Positions 53,945 through 63,382 of a DNA stretch of 64,000 nucleotides are shown here, piece after piece. The DNA is from Acidobacteriota bacterium (lineage in GTDB: Bacteria; Acidobacteriota; Terriglobia; Terriglobales; Acidobacteriaceae). A program made the position numbers and the translations under genes. Position 1 is the first letter of the stretch; every line of letters starts with the position of its first letter. The notes beneath the pieces are model-generated. The model had not been told where the DNA came from and made no database searches. It was given only the letters and a program-made list of their open reading frames with translations. The stretch is from positions 1-64,000 of the forward strand of contig QIAU01000138.1 in assembly GCA_003225055.1 (NCBI GenBank), in the 5' to 3' direction.

Positions 53945-55120
53945 ATGCCTGATCACGGCGTCGACGAGTCGTTGATCCGCCAGGCTCTCGACCTGGCGCG
54001 GGCTGGCGTAGGTCTTACTTCCCCGAATCCCTGTGTGGGTGCGGTCATTGCCGACCAGCAGGGCAAGGTGCTGGGCCGCGCCACGTACACCTACGAGGGT
54101 CTCAAACATGCCGAGATCCTTGCCCTGGAACAGGCGGGAGAAGAGGCTCGGGAGGCGACTTTGTACATCAACCTGGAGCCCTGCTCTCACCACGGGCGCA
54201 CCGGTGCGTGTGCGGACCAACTGACCGCCGCCGGTATCCAGCGGGTCGTCGCTTCCATCGAGGACCCCAATCCCTTGGTCAGCGGACAGGGATTTGCTAA
54301 GTTGCAGGCTGCGGGAATCCGTGTGGAAACCGGACTGGGTCGGGAAGAGGCGCGTCGCCTGAACGAGAGTTTTGCCAAGTACATCCGGCACAAAACGCCG
54401 CTGGTTACGCTTAAAGCAGCCATGACCCTCGACGGCAAGATTGCTCCTCCGCCCGGTGAGTCGGAGAATCCCACGGCTCTGGGCGCGGGCGGCGTTACGG
54501 GCGGATGGATTACCAGCGAAGCGGCTCGCCGACATGTGCACGAACTGCGTCACGAAAATGATGCCATTCTGGTGGGCGTGGGCACGATCATCGCCGACGA
54601 TCCTTTGCTCACCGACCGCAGCGGCCAGCCGCGTCGTCGTCCGCTAATGCGACTCATCGTCGACTCTCGGTTGCGTTTGCCGCACGAATCGCGAGTGGTG
54701 AAAACAGCTCAGAGTGATGTGATCGTGTTGAGTTCCTTCGCGGAAGAGAAGAAGAAGAGACAGCTGCAGGAACTCGGCATCCGCGTGGAACAAATTCCCG
54801 GACCGTATGCCGACGGCAGACCTGACATGGCCCGCATCGTGCGGCGGTTGGGAGAACTCGAGATTACGAGCTTGCTCATCGAGGGCGGCGCCTTGGTGAA
54901 CTGGGCGGCGCTCGCCTCCGGAATCGTCGACAAAGTTTTCCTCTACTACGCGCCCAAGATTCTGGCGGGCACAGGCTCAGTGCCGTTTGCTCGAGGCATG
55001 GGATTTCGCAAAATGCGCGACGCAGCTTACGTGAAGTCTTTGCGCTTGCATCGATTGGGGGAGGATTTCGCCGTGGAAGGTTATTTGAGAGACCCCTATG
55101 CGGTGGACGTCACGACTTAA
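53945..55120 (+). CDS. ribD: Bifunctional riboflavin-specific deaminase/reductase RibD
   Basis: Catalyses two steps of riboflavin synthesis: pyrimidine deamination (N-terminal domain, about residues 1-150) and reduction of the ribosyl group (C-terminal domain, about 155-380). The zinc-deaminase residues are HAEILAL and LEPCSHHGRTGACAD. The reductase has TLKAAMTLDGKIA, GGWITSEAARRHVHELRHENDAILVG (cited by ends), IVDSRLRLP and LLIEGGALVNWA. At 391 residues the length is standard. A 126-base gap to ribE follows. No FMN riboswitch is seen upstream. Confidence 0.94.
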   Translation: MPDHGVDESLIRQALDLARAGVGLTSPNPCVGAVIADQQGKVLGRATYTYEGLKHAEILALEQAGEEAREATLYINLEPCSHHGRTGACADQLTAAGIQRVVASIEDPNPLVSGQGFAKLQAAGIRVETGLGREEARRLNESFAKYIRHKTPLVTLKAAMTLDGKIAPPPGESENPTALGAGGVTGGWITSEAARRHVHELRHENDAILVGVGTIIADDPLLTDRSGQPRRRPLMRLIVDSRLRLPHESRVVKTAQSDVIVLSSFAEEKKKRQLQELGIRVEQIPGPYADGRPDMARIVRRLGELEITSLLIEGGALVNWAALASGIVDKVFLYYAPKILAGTGSVPFARGMGFRKMRDAAYVKSLRLHRLGEDFAVEGYLRDPYAVDVTT

Positions 55121-55246
55121 GCATTTAGCCCTTGGCCTCGGGCCCGTATCGGCTGCTGCCGCTTCTGAGGGCTAGCTGATGAGGACTAGCTGATGGCTGA
55201 GCTGCCAAATGCCAATGGCTAACCCCGAGTGCAGGTTGGAGGCTTG

Positions 55247-55897
55247 ATGTTTACCGGGATTATCGAAGAGGTGGGCCGGATTCGTCGAATCGAACAGAAA
55301 GGTGAGAACCGGCGGATCACCATCGAAGCCAGAAGAACACCTAAAGAACTCAAAAGCGGTGACAGCGTCGCCGTCAGCGGCGTGTGCCTGACTGCTCTGG
55401 CTATTCGTCAGAATTCGTTCTCTGCCGATCTGGCTCCGGAAACATGGATTCGGACTTCGTTCTCACGAGTGAAGCCGGAAGCGCTGGTGAATCTTGAACT
55501 GCCGATGCGAGTGGACGGCCGCCTGGGAGGCCACCTGGTGCAGGGACATGTCGACGGTGTAGGCAAGCTCATCGCATTCGAGCCGATTCCCGAGTCCGAG
55601 AATTGGTGGCTGAGAATCCATATACCAGACGAACTGGACAGATATGTCGTCTACAAGGGATCGATTGCGATCGAGGGAATTGGCCTGACCGTGGCTAAGC
55701 TGGACAGCCGATGCTGCACTGTGGCTATCATCCCGCACACCGTGGAGGCGACTAACTTGAAGACATTAAAACCAGGCGATCCCGTTAATCTCGAAACCGA
55801 CCTGATCGCGAAATATGTGGAAAAGATGATGATGGCGCGTGGCGAAGCGGTCAGCAAGACCATCACGGTAAAGCGGCTGGTGAGAGAAGGTTTTTGA
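55247..55897 (+). CDS. ribE: Riboflavin synthase alpha chain
   Basis: Dismutates two lumazines to riboflavin. MFTGIIEEVGRI at the start and two homologous barrel halves are seen: SGDSVAVSGVCLTA then GGHLVQGHVDGVG in the first, and YKGSIAIEGIGLTVA in the second. The family repeat of MFTGII and the C-terminal LETDLIAKYVEKMM are intact. At 216 residues it has the normal size. The ATG at 55247 follows TTGGAGG. The lumazine synthase (ribH) is not in the window. Confidence 0.94.
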   Translation: MFTGIIEEVGRIRRIEQKGENRRITIEARRTPKELKSGDSVAVSGVCLTALAIRQNSFSADLAPETWIRTSFSRVKPEALVNLELPMRVDGRLGGHLVQGHVDGVGKLIAFEPIPESENWWLRIHIPDELDRYVVYKGSIAIEGIGLTVAKLDSRCCTVAIIPHTVEATNLKTLKPGDPVNLETDLIAKYVEKMMMARGEAVSKTITVKRLVREGF

Positions 55898-56060
55898 GCG
55901 TAGCTAGCCCGAAGTTCCTCCCCCCTGTACGGGGATTCCTGTACGGACCCTAGAAGATGGCGCGTTGTTTCTGCTTGCAAAGTACAGCAACTACCTGATT
56001 CCATTCGGCATAGGCGGAATGCAATCTTGACCGCGAAGTTTCGATGGAAGGGCTCATTCT

Positions 56061-57554
56061 GTGGAAACCCAAAGCTTCAGTTCCGAAACGAAGCCGGTTC
56101 GAGTGGCTGCGCGGGCGGCTACGGAACCTGCTACGGACTTGGCAGCAACCCCCCTGACTCCCTGGTGTACTGAGGACGAGAGTCGGCACTCGGTTCGGTT
56201 CTATTCCAGCGATCAATTTTTCGTAGAAACCTGGGGCCGCATGATCGGCACCGTTCTCGGAGCCGGCGATGGGGCCGTTGTGGTCGCAACCCAGCCGCAC
56301 CGTGACGCCCTGGCTGAACTGCTGACCGGGCGCGGCCTGAATATCTCGGTCGCAGTGGAACAGGGTCGCTACGTCGCTCTGGACGCGACTGAGATGCTGG
56401 CTACGTTCATGGTTGATGGCACGCCTGACGCCGAGCGTTTTACGGATGTGGTGGGCGGCGTCCTGGCGCGGGCCAGTGCGTCGCCGGAAGGGAAACGACT
56501 GAGGGTGTCCGTTTTCGGCGAGATGGTAGCTGTTTTGGTCGCGGAGGGAAATCCAGATGCCGCGATTCGGCTTGAACAACTGTGGAACCAGTTAGCTTTG
56601 GATCATTCGTTTGTGCTGCACTGCGCCTATCCCATACATGGTTTTTGTAGGAAAGAGGATTGTGATAGCTTCTTGAAAATCTGCGCGGAACATTCGGCGG
56701 TGGTCCCCACCGAACGCTACACCCGGATGGGCAGCGAAGGCGAGCGCCTGCGCCATATCACGGAACTGGAGCAGACGGCGCAAGCTCTCCAATCCGAGAT
56801 GGCGGAACGTACCCAGGCCAAGGCCCGCAGCGCAGCACTGGAAAGCGAAAACGGGCAACTGGTCGAGGAAGTCCGGAAGCGCGAACGGGCGGAGGATGGA
56901 CTGAGGACCCTGACTGCGCGCCTGTTGACCATTCGAGACGAGGAACGACGTCGGGTCGCCCGCGAGCTTTACGATGGGACGGCGCAAGTTTTGGCTGCCT
57001 TGGCCATCAATCTCGGAATCGTAGAAATCGAAAAAGATGTTCTCAGCCGAACCTCTTCTGACCTCCTCTCCCAAAGTACGAAATTAGTTCACGATCTCTT
57101 GCAAGACGTTCGCAGCCTCTCTCACTTGCTGCATCCTCCCACCTTGGACGAGATGGGAATCGTTTCCGCGATCCATTGGTATGTCGAGAGATTTATGGAG
57201 CGGAGCCCGGTACGGGTAGAGCTCGTCATGCCCGAGGATCTGGGGCGGCTTCCGCGCGAGGTGGAGATGGCCGTCTTCCGCGTGGTCCAGGAGTCACTTA
57301 CCAACGTTCACCATCATTCCGGAAGCAAGACGGCAAGCGTTCAAGTCAGCCGTTCTCCCAGAGAAGTGGTGGTCGAAGTTCGAGATCAAGGAAAGGGAAT
57401 CCCGCCGGAAATAAAGCTAGCCGGGAAAGATGCGATGGCGCGAGGCGTCGGAATAAGCGGAATGCGCGAGCGCGTTCGTCAGCTTGGAGGTACCGTTTCG
57501 GTAGACTCGGATCATCACGGAAGCATCATCCGCGCCACCTTGCCGCTGGCCTAG
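56061..57554 (+). CDS. MEDS-domain histidine-kinase-like protein lacking the phospho-acceptor His
   Basis: A 497-residue cytoplasmic protein. The N-terminal MEDS domain (about residues 40-190) has HSVRFYSSDQFFVETWGRMIG, VVVATQPHRDALAELL and VVGGVLARASA. A coiled linker (about 225-285) precedes a HisKA_3/NarX-type core. The H box reads ERRRVARELYDGTAQVLAAL: residue 304 is Tyr (TAC, 56970-56972) where the phospho-acceptor His is expected. The ATPase half is intact (N box VVQESLTNVHHHSG, DQGKGIP, GISGMRERV). So it can probably bind ATP but not autophosphorylate in the normal way. No regulator gene is adjacent. The GTG start at 56061 fits. Confidence 0.85.
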   Translation: METQSFSSETKPVRVAARAATEPATDLAATPLTPWCTEDESRHSVRFYSSDQFFVETWGRMIGTVLGAGDGAVVVATQPHRDALAELLTGRGLNISVAVEQGRYVALDATEMLATFMVDGTPDAERFTDVVGGVLARASASPEGKRLRVSVFGEMVAVLVAEGNPDAAIRLEQLWNQLALDHSFVLHCAYPIHGFCRKEDCDSFLKICAEHSAVVPTERYTRMGSEGERLRHITELEQTAQALQSEMAERTQAKARSAALESENGQLVEEVRKRERAEDGLRTLTARLLTIRDEERRRVARELYDGTAQVLAALAINLGIVEIEKDVLSRTSSDLLSQSTKLVHDLLQDVRSLSHLLHPPTLDEMGIVSAIHWYVERFMERSPVRVELVMPEDLGRLPREVEMAVFRVVQESLTNVHHHSGSKTASVQVSRSPREVVVEVRDQGKGIPPEIKLAGKDAMARGVGISGMRERVRQLGGTVSVDSDHHGSIIRATLPLA

Positions 57555-57591
57555 CCTGGCGTGGATGGATAGCGTCGCCAGGCAAGGAACT

Positions 57592-58362
57592 TCAGACCCC
57601 GAGTTTGAGTTCATCCAACTCCAGAAATTCCTGCACAATGGGCTGGCTGGACCTCTCCAGTTCTTGATAGGTCCCGAAGAAGATTGCTTTTCCTTCCTGA
57701 AGGAAAACGACACGATCGGCTAGCTTTTTCGCCAGGCGCATATCGTGAGTGACAACAATACTGGTCAGGTGCAGCTGAAATTTGAGCTTCTTGATGAGGT
57801 CCCCGAGCAGTTGCGCCATGAGCGGATCGACCATGGTCGTGGGTTCATCGTAAAGAACACACTCGGGCTGAGCGGCCAACGCCCGGGCAATCGCGACCGA
57901 GCGCTTCATTCCGGTGGAAAGATCAGAGGGCAGCAAGTCACGCATTTCTTTGACGCCCACCATTTCCAGCAAGCCATCGATGATCTGAAAAATCTGTTCT
58001 TCTCTCAGATCCCTTCTTTCGCGAAGCGGGAACGCGACGTTCTCCCCTACGGTCAAAGAGTCAAACAAGGCGCCGTTCTGGAAAACCATCGTGACCTTTT
58101 TGCGGACCTCCTCAAGCTGCGGCTCGGAGTAATCGGTGATGTCCTCGAAGGCCACGATCACGCGGCCCTCATCAGGCTTTAGAAAGCCCATGATGTGATG
58201 AAGCGAGACTGATTTCCCTACCCCGCTTCGGCCGAGAATGCACAGAGTCTCGCCCGGCATGACGTAAAAGCTGACGTGATCGAGCACCCGGTTGTCGACG
58301 AAGGCTTTGCTCACATCTTCGAATTCAATGTAGGGCTTGGTGGGCGGGACGGAACTGGGCAT
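57592..58362 (-). CDS. MlaF-like ABC transporter ATPase
   Basis: A 256-residue ATPase of the Mla/Ttg2A type, which powers phospholipid traffic between membranes. Walker A is LGRSGVGKS, Q-loop TMVFQNGALFDSLTVGENVAF, signature LSTGMKRSVAIARAL (Thr replaces the second Ser/Gly of LSGGM), Walker B VLYDEPTTMVDP (Met in place of the usual Gly-Leu) and H-loop VVTHDM. The FQNGALFDSL stretch is characteristic of MlaF. No mlaE or mlaD is next to it, so it is an orphan in this window. It converges on the MEDS gene. Confidence 0.85.
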   Translation of the reverse strand: MPSSVPPTKPYIEFEDVSKAFVDNRVLDHVSFYVMPGETLCILGRSGVGKSVSLHHIMGFLKPDEGRVIVAFEDITDYSEPQLEEVRKKVTMVFQNGALFDSLTVGENVAFPLRERRDLREEQIFQIIDGLLEMVGVKEMRDLLPSDLSTGMKRSVAIARALAAQPECVLYDEPTTMVDPLMAQLLGDLIKKLKFQLHLTSIVVTHDMRLAKKLADRVVFLQEGKAIFFGTYQELERSSQPIVQEFLELDELKLGV

Positions 58363-58445
58363 GGTGTAGGTCTCAGGAATCGGGTCCTAAAGCTCAAGGT
58401 TAGTGTTCCACGGATGGGAGGCGTTCTCAAGCCCCTTGCCGGGGC

Positions 58446-59054
58446 CTACTTCTTGTTGGCACGCTGCCTCTTAGCATCATTCAACTCTTCCGGCGTATTG
58501 ACGTTGCGGAACAGATCAGGCGAAAAGCCGCGTCGTGCGAGCTCCCTCTCTTCGAGCACAAGCGTTTTGATGTCCGCGAACAAGGGATCGATCTTGTTCC
58601 GGCCTTGTAACAGGGAACGTTCGGCGATGGCGGCAAAGGTCTTGCGATAAACGGCGCACAAGGGCTGCCAGCCCCCACCGGCTCGCGGCAGGGTGACCAG
58701 CGCATCGCTGGCTGCCGCCTGTCTTAGCAGGTATTTCAAGAAAGTGGTCTCGAGGAAAGGCAGATCGACCGCCAGGATCAGATTTAAGTCGGTGGCGGTC
58801 GCCGATAGCGCGGCGTGAATTCCACCGAGCGGGCCGCGGTCGCGGAAGATATCTTCGACCACGGTTCCGAAGCTCACAAACTTGGCGCGCTCGCCGACAA
58901 TGATGGCTTCAGGAGTGAAGACCCGCACAGTCTCGAGCGCGCGTTCGAGCAGGGTACGCCCTTTCAACTCGAGAAAGGCTTTGTCAGCCCCCATGCGGGA
59001 GCTCTTGCCGCCGGCAAGGATGAAGGCTGTGAGATTATCCACGCGGCACATCAT
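58446..59054 (-). CDS. mobA: Molybdenum cofactor guanylyltransferase MobA
   Basis: Adds GMP to molybdopterin to make the bis-MGD cofactor. The N-terminal motif FILAGGKSSRMGADKAFLELKGRTLLE is the signature (GTP loop), then IFRDRGPLGGIHAALSA and the metal Asp in LILAVDLPFLE, and LVTLPRAGGGWQPLCAVY. At 202 residues the length is normal. The start is unclear between ATG 59054, 59051 and an upstream 59102. No other molybdopterin gene is near. Confidence 0.9.
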   Translation of the reverse strand: MMCRVDNLTAFILAGGKSSRMGADKAFLELKGRTLLERALETVRVFTPEAIIVGERAKFVSFGTVVEDIFRDRGPLGGIHAALSATATDLNLILAVDLPFLETTFLKYLLRQAAASDALVTLPRAGGGWQPLCAVYRKTFAAIAERSLLQGRNKIDPLFADIKTLVLEERELARRGFSPDLFRNVNTPEELNDAKRQRANKK

Positions 59055-59316
59055 ACACCGCTTATGAAGGCCCCAGGATTGGGTCCCGGTTTGGTCAGGC
59101 ACATGAAATTGCTATGCACAGGGCGGAAGGAGAAATAGTGTCGGGTCATGGTTTGTGCCACGCGGCTCGAAAAACAGAAACGTTCCTCGAGGTCGACGCC
59201 GTACTGGCTTTAATTTCTGCGGGTTAACCAAGTCAGCTTGGAAAGGCACGAAAGTAACCTTCCCAAGTTATGCGTGTCATTGGATGATGAGTTTTCTGCA
59301 ATTCACGAAAGAGACT

Positions 59317-59841
59317 ATGACTCAGAAGTTATTGGATGTGTTCATGCTAGGTCGCTGCGCACACGAATTCTCCTGGCCGCGGCGGGCAGCGGATGGGTCC
59401 TACTACCAGGTCTGTCTGCTGTGCGCGGCTGAGTACAAATACGATTGGAAAACCATGCGGCGCATCGAGCGCCTGGAGGCGGCGCCAGAGCCTGCCATCA
59501 AGCGGCGCGCGCATACCAAGAAGCCGACATGGGTGCCACGCGCCCGGAGGCTCAAGCTGGACACTCCCGTCCGCTACCGGGTCAAGAACCTGGGCAATTG
59601 GTCCGAAGGCATCCTCGAAAATATCAGCCAGTCGGGAGTGCTCCTCCACGGTCCTGAGCAACTGCCGGTGAACTCGCTGGTGGAGATGGTGTTCGAGATG
59701 CCGGAGGAAATTTCCGGACAGAAGAACAGCAATGTTCTCTGCCAGGCGCGTATTATCCGCTCCAAGGAGACTCGCGATACCGAGGCTGGCCTCGGCCTGG
59801 CGGCCGCCATCCTGGACTACAAATTCATCCACCAGAGCTGA
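59317..59841 (+). CDS. PilZ-domain protein with N-terminal Cys/His motif
   Basis: A 174-residue protein. An N-terminal conserved block (MLGRCAHEFSWPRRAADGSYYQVCLLCAAEYKYDW) has Cys-x-His and Cys-x2-Cys, which may bind zinc. A PilZ domain follows, with RRLKLDTPVRYRV and ENISQSGVLLHG. The PilZ arginines match the c-di-GMP signature. The start at 59317 is chosen because it leads directly into the conserved block; the frame is open back to 59155. It may be a c-di-GMP effector with the HD-GYP enzyme at 50826. Confidence 0.82.
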   Translation: MTQKLLDVFMLGRCAHEFSWPRRAADGSYYQVCLLCAAEYKYDWKTMRRIERLEAAPEPAIKRRAHTKKPTWVPRARRLKLDTPVRYRVKNLGNWSEGILENISQSGVLLHGPEQLPVNSLVEMVFEMPEEISGQKNSNVLCQARIIRSKETRDTEAGLGLAAAILDYKFIHQS

Positions 59842-60056
59842 AGCCTCCTGCCGCTTAGCGAATCCAGGAGGCTTCGACCCTCATTGCTTGCCACCCGGCA
59901 GCGGGGAAAATCCGCATCTTTTCCACAGGCCTCGCGCAACCTCTTGCCATAAGGAGGGTTAGTACCTCTGGGGGTGACGGCACTCTACGCAATTTTACTG
60001 TGTGACAGGTATGTTTCTGCATCTAAACTAGTACTGGCTACACAGGAGTGATTTAT

Positions 60057-61118
60057 ATGAAGGCAAGATTCTCCCTCCCTACGGTTGCGGTTCTGCTTCT
60101 GCTTGTGCTGGGAGCAGGGATAGGCTGCAATCAAAGCAAGGCGAAAGCCGATTCGGAAATCACCAGCGAAGTTCAGAGCAAGTTTAGTCAGGACTCAGGT
60201 CTACAAGGCAAGGGTCTGACCGTACAGGCGGCCGATGGCGTGGTCACGCTTGCCGGAACGGTCGATAATCAGGCGGAGCGGGAAGCTGCGGCACGACAGG
60301 CCGCATCGGTCGAAGGCGTGAAGACGGTGATCAACAATCTCGAGGTAGCCCCAGCTGTGGCGGAGCAACCAGCGAGCGCATCTGTCCCGGTTGAGGAACC
60401 CAAGCCGACTCCCAGCCATCGGGCCAGTCGATCGCGCAAGCGGGCGATACCGACTTCTGCCATGGCTAACGAGTCGGCGCCGCAAACCAATGCGCACCCA
60501 GCGGCCGCCCCGACGATGATGGAGGCGGTGAATACCGCGCCTCCCGCACCGGTGGCGCCTGCCAAGGTTACGATCCCTCAGGGCACCGCTTTGGCGGTGC
60601 GCCTGGTGGACACGATTGATTCGGAAACCGCTCAGCAGGGCCAAACCTTCCGTGCCTCACTGGAATCGCCTCTCTCGGTCGATGGGGACGTCGCCATTCC
60701 GGCCGGTTATGACGTAGAAGGCCATGTCGTCGAGGTCAAGAGCGCCGGGAAGTTCTCCGGCCGGTCCGAACTTGTTCTGCAGCTCGATCGCATCGCGGTA
60801 GGCGGCAAGCACTACAACATCCAGACCGATCAGTGGAAACGTGAAGGCTCTTCGCGCACCAAGAACACCGCTGCCAAAGTTGGAACCGGCGCAGCGATCG
60901 GCGCGATCATTGGCGGCTTGGCCGGGGGTGGCAAGGGCGCAGCGATTGGCGCCGCGGCGGGCGGTGGCTTGGGGGGCGGCGTACAGGCCGCAACCAAGGG
61001 CCAGCAAATCAAACTGTCCTCCGAAACCGTGCTGAACTTTACGTTGCAAGGGCCACTGACGGTGGTACCGACCACGGAAGGTCCGAACGCCAGCCGCCCG
61101 CGGCTGGACAACAACTAA
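60057..61118 (+). CDS. Lipoprotein with BON domain and glycine zipper
   Basis: A 353-residue envelope lipoprotein. A signal peptide with lipobox GAGIGC (Cys near residue 24) leads to a BON domain (about residues 30-100: ITSEVQSKFSQDSGL, GVVTLAGTVDNQAEREAA). A long Pro/Ala/Lys-rich linker follows. A conserved beta domain (about 180-265: VTIPQGTALAVRLVDTIDSETAQQG, VEGHVVEVKSAGKFSGRSEL; cited by ends) and a glycine zipper (GTGAAIGAIIGGLAGGG, IGAAAGGGLGGGV) end it. BON proteins bind membranes or peptidoglycan. AGGAG lies nine bases before the ATG at 60057. Confidence 0.85.
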   Translation: MKARFSLPTVAVLLLLVLGAGIGCNQSKAKADSEITSEVQSKFSQDSGLQGKGLTVQAADGVVTLAGTVDNQAEREAAARQAASVEGVKTVINNLEVAPAVAEQPASASVPVEEPKPTPSHRASRSRKRAIPTSAMANESAPQTNAHPAAAPTMMEAVNTAPPAPVAPAKVTIPQGTALAVRLVDTIDSETAQQGQTFRASLESPLSVDGDVAIPAGYDVEGHVVEVKSAGKFSGRSELVLQLDRIAVGGKHYNIQTDQWKREGSSRTKNTAAKVGTGAAIGAIIGGLAGGGKGAAIGAAAGGGLGGGVQAATKGQQIKLSSETVLNFTLQGPLTVVPTTEGPNASRPRLDNN

Positions 61119-61126
61119 AAACCTCA

Positions 61127-61152
61127 GGGGCGCAGGTTTGGGCTTGCGCCCC
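61127..61152 (+). terminator. Hairpin after the BON lipoprotein gene
   Basis: GGGGCGCA (61127-61134) and TGCGCCCC (61145-61152) form a perfect eight-pair stem with a ten-base loop, eight bases after the stop. A pyrimidine-rich stretch (GCTTCCCTTCTCCC) follows in place of a pure T-run. Likely terminator, efficiency uncertain. Confidence 0.5.
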
Positions 61153-61788
61153 GCTTCCCTTCTCCCGTCATACCCACCTGCGGTCCTGATCACAACTGCG
61201 CCTGATAAGCCTCACCGTTTCCGTTGCAAATTGTCATGCAAAGGATGGCCGAGGAGCAGGCCCTGCTGCGGAGGCGCTCAAAGGCATCGCCCACTGACCT
61301 CACTGACCTGACACCCTGGCCAGGGAAAATGGTGGCAAGTATCCTTCAGACCATGTGTCTGCCGCCATCCAGGGCGAGACGTGAATCTGCCGGCACACGG
61401 TTCCAAGGACATGCCAGGCCGGGGACGGCTGTTCTGGCATATGAGCGGAGGGCACCAAGCGGAGGTGCAGTTGCGAGTCGCTACGAGTCTAGTAAGAGAA
61501 CACGGTACAGGGCCCGGGCAGACAACCTCGGGCCCCTGCATCGCAACCAAGTTTTGTTTCACCATCTGCCCGTAGCTTTTCTTGCCGCCGGGAATTAGGG
61601 TCCGGGAGAGTGAGGAGAACTCTGAGCCAAAAGGTTCGGGCAGCGCACGACAGGCTGGCTCAACAATTGCAAGAGCTAAGTACCGCTGCTAGATTTTGGG
61701 CGGGTGGGGGATGACCGTTCTCTGTTGAGCGCCGTCCAAAATTCGGACACCGGAACTGCTTGCCCCCAGAAGGCGATATGTATCACGC
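61153..61788. other. Non-coding stretch with no recognised gene
   Basis: About 640 bases between the BON lipoprotein and the PAS kinase. Open frames here (for example 61224-61598 on the plus strand) have Arg/Pro/Ala-biased, non-conserved composition. A short frame at 61610-61714 (GTG, 34 codons, reading RRTLSQKVRAAHDRLAQQLQ) has a helix-like composition but no further support. I see no RNA gene. Confidence 0.5.
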
Positions 61789-63228
61789 ATGCGGATTTGG
61801 ACTACCTCCGAGTTGCCAAAGCCTTTAGCCGGCTACGGAGCTGCCGCAGCGTTGCCCGGCGCAGCTCTTCTGGTTTGGCGGATTTCGCCGGTTATGCACC
61901 AGAATCCCTTCGTGCTGTTCGTTGCGGCGGTGATCATCAGCGCACGTTTCTTCGGATTCGGGCCGGGTGTTTTTTCCTCTGTTCTGTCTGCGGTCTTGAT
62001 CGACTACGGAGTATTCCACCCACACTTTGCCTGGTCATTGTCCAACAAGAATTTCCAAGAATTGCTGATCTTTCTGCTGGTGTCCGTGCTGGCCAGCGGT
62101 CTGGCGAGACAGAAATCCAGAGCGGAAAGTCGAGCCGACCAGGCACTGCAACATGTGGTAGCCATTGTCGAATCCTCCGCGGATGCAATTTTGAGCAAGA
62201 ACATCAACGGAATCATCACCAGTTGGAATCCCGGAGCAGAGCGGTTGTACGGATATCGCGCGCAGGAGATCATCGGAAAGCACATTTCTATCCTCTCTCC
62301 GCCAGAACAGCAGGGTGAGATTCCCAACCTGTTGGAAAAGCTGCGGCGCGGCGGCTCCGTGCAGCCCTACATGACCGAGCGTGTTCGTAAGGACGGAACG
62401 CGCGTGAATGTCTACCTCTCTATATCGCCGATCCGTAACCGGCGCGGTGAAGTGGTAGGGGCGTCCACCATTGCCCAGGACCTCACTTCCCAGCAAAAGG
62501 CGGAAGAGATGCTGCGCAAGAATGAAAAGCTGGCAACGGCGGGGCGGCTGGCGGCAGCCATCGCGCATGAGATCAATAATCCCCTGGAGGCAATCGGAAA
62601 CCTGCTCTACCTGGCACGCCGCGATAAGAGCAAATCCGACGAATACCTGGAGACGGCAGAAAACGAAGTGCAGCGCGTGGTGAACATTGCTCAGCAGACT
62701 TTGGGACTGGTACGCGATGCAGCAGCGATGGCGCCTTTGGACGTGTCCAATGTACTGGAGGAGGTCGTCAACCTCTACACCCGCAAGCTCAATGCGAAGA
62801 AAATCCGCCTGGAGAAGAAGTTCGAGCCCGGCGTGGAGATTCGGGGATTTTCAGGGGAACTGCGACAGGTTTTTTCGAACCTGATTGCAAATGCCATCGA
62901 GGCCATGCCCGAACAAGGACGCCTGCTGTTACGCGTGGAACGCAGCCATGAGTGGACCAATAGTTGCCGCCCTGGGGTACACGTAACCGTGGCGGACAGC
63001 GGACAGGGCATCGCGCCACAGGACGTAGCGCACCTGTTTGAGCCCTTTTTCACGAGCAAGAAGGAAAGCGGAACCGGATTGGGACTCTGGCTAACTCACA
63101 ACATCGTGCAAAAACATGGCGGCACCATCCGTTTGCGCAGCAGTACTTCGCCAGGAAAAAGCGGTACGGTGTTTCGGCTCTTCCTGCCCAAAACTACCGA
63201 AACTCCCGAGACGGCGGGGAGCCACTAG
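61789..63228 (+). CDS. Sensor histidine kinase with DUF4118, PAS and HisKA domains
   Basis: A 479-residue sensor kinase. Four N-terminal helices with ISARFFGFGPGVFSSVLSAVLIDYGVF match DUF4118 (KdpD-type). A coiled segment leads to PAS (IVESSADAILSKNINGIITSWNPGAERLYGY) at about 125-245. HisKA has the intact phospho-His in RLAAAIAHEINNPLEAIGNL. The ATPase domain has the N box LRQVFSNLIANAIEAMP, VADSGQGIAPQDVAHLFEPFFTSK and GTGLGLWLTHNIVQKHGG. Segments are cited by their ends. No response regulator is adjacent. The ATG at 61789 is taken. The next gene is the prepilin peptidase. Confidence 0.92.
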   Translation: MRIWTTSELPKPLAGYGAAAALPGAALLVWRISPVMHQNPFVLFVAAVIISARFFGFGPGVFSSVLSAVLIDYGVFHPHFAWSLSNKNFQELLIFLLVSVLASGLARQKSRAESRADQALQHVVAIVESSADAILSKNINGIITSWNPGAERLYGYRAQEIIGKHISILSPPEQQGEIPNLLEKLRRGGSVQPYMTERVRKDGTRVNVYLSISPIRNRRGEVVGASTIAQDLTSQQKAEEMLRKNEKLATAGRLAAAIAHEINNPLEAIGNLLYLARRDKSKSDEYLETAENEVQRVVNIAQQTLGLVRDAAAMAPLDVSNVLEEVVNLYTRKLNAKKIRLEKKFEPGVEIRGFSGELRQVFSNLIANAIEAMPEQGRLLLRVERSHEWTNSCRPGVHVTVADSGQGIAPQDVAHLFEPFFTSKKESGTGLGLWLTHNIVQKHGGTIRLRSSTSPGKSGTVFRLFLPKTTETPETAGSH

Positions 63229-63382
63229 TCTCCCGAGGGATCCCTTATCCTACTGATTCCTTTGGGGTACCTCGAAATGCCCGAAGGTACAGGGCTTTCA
63301 GTACCTTAGGGCAGATGGCCGATTCCCCTTATAATCGGGACAAACCACAGGCATGCGGTAACTTACGGGCGAAAAGGAGACC

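Noticed and set aside
55121-55246. Possible FMN riboswitch between ribD and ribE
   Set aside because: The conserved FMN aptamer blocks are not visible here or upstream of ribD; the region has only GCTAGCTGATG near-repeats.
61224-61598. 124-residue plus-strand frame in the spacer after the BON lipoprotein
   Set aside because: Strong Arg/Pro/Ala bias, no family resemblance, no good Shine-Dalgarno.
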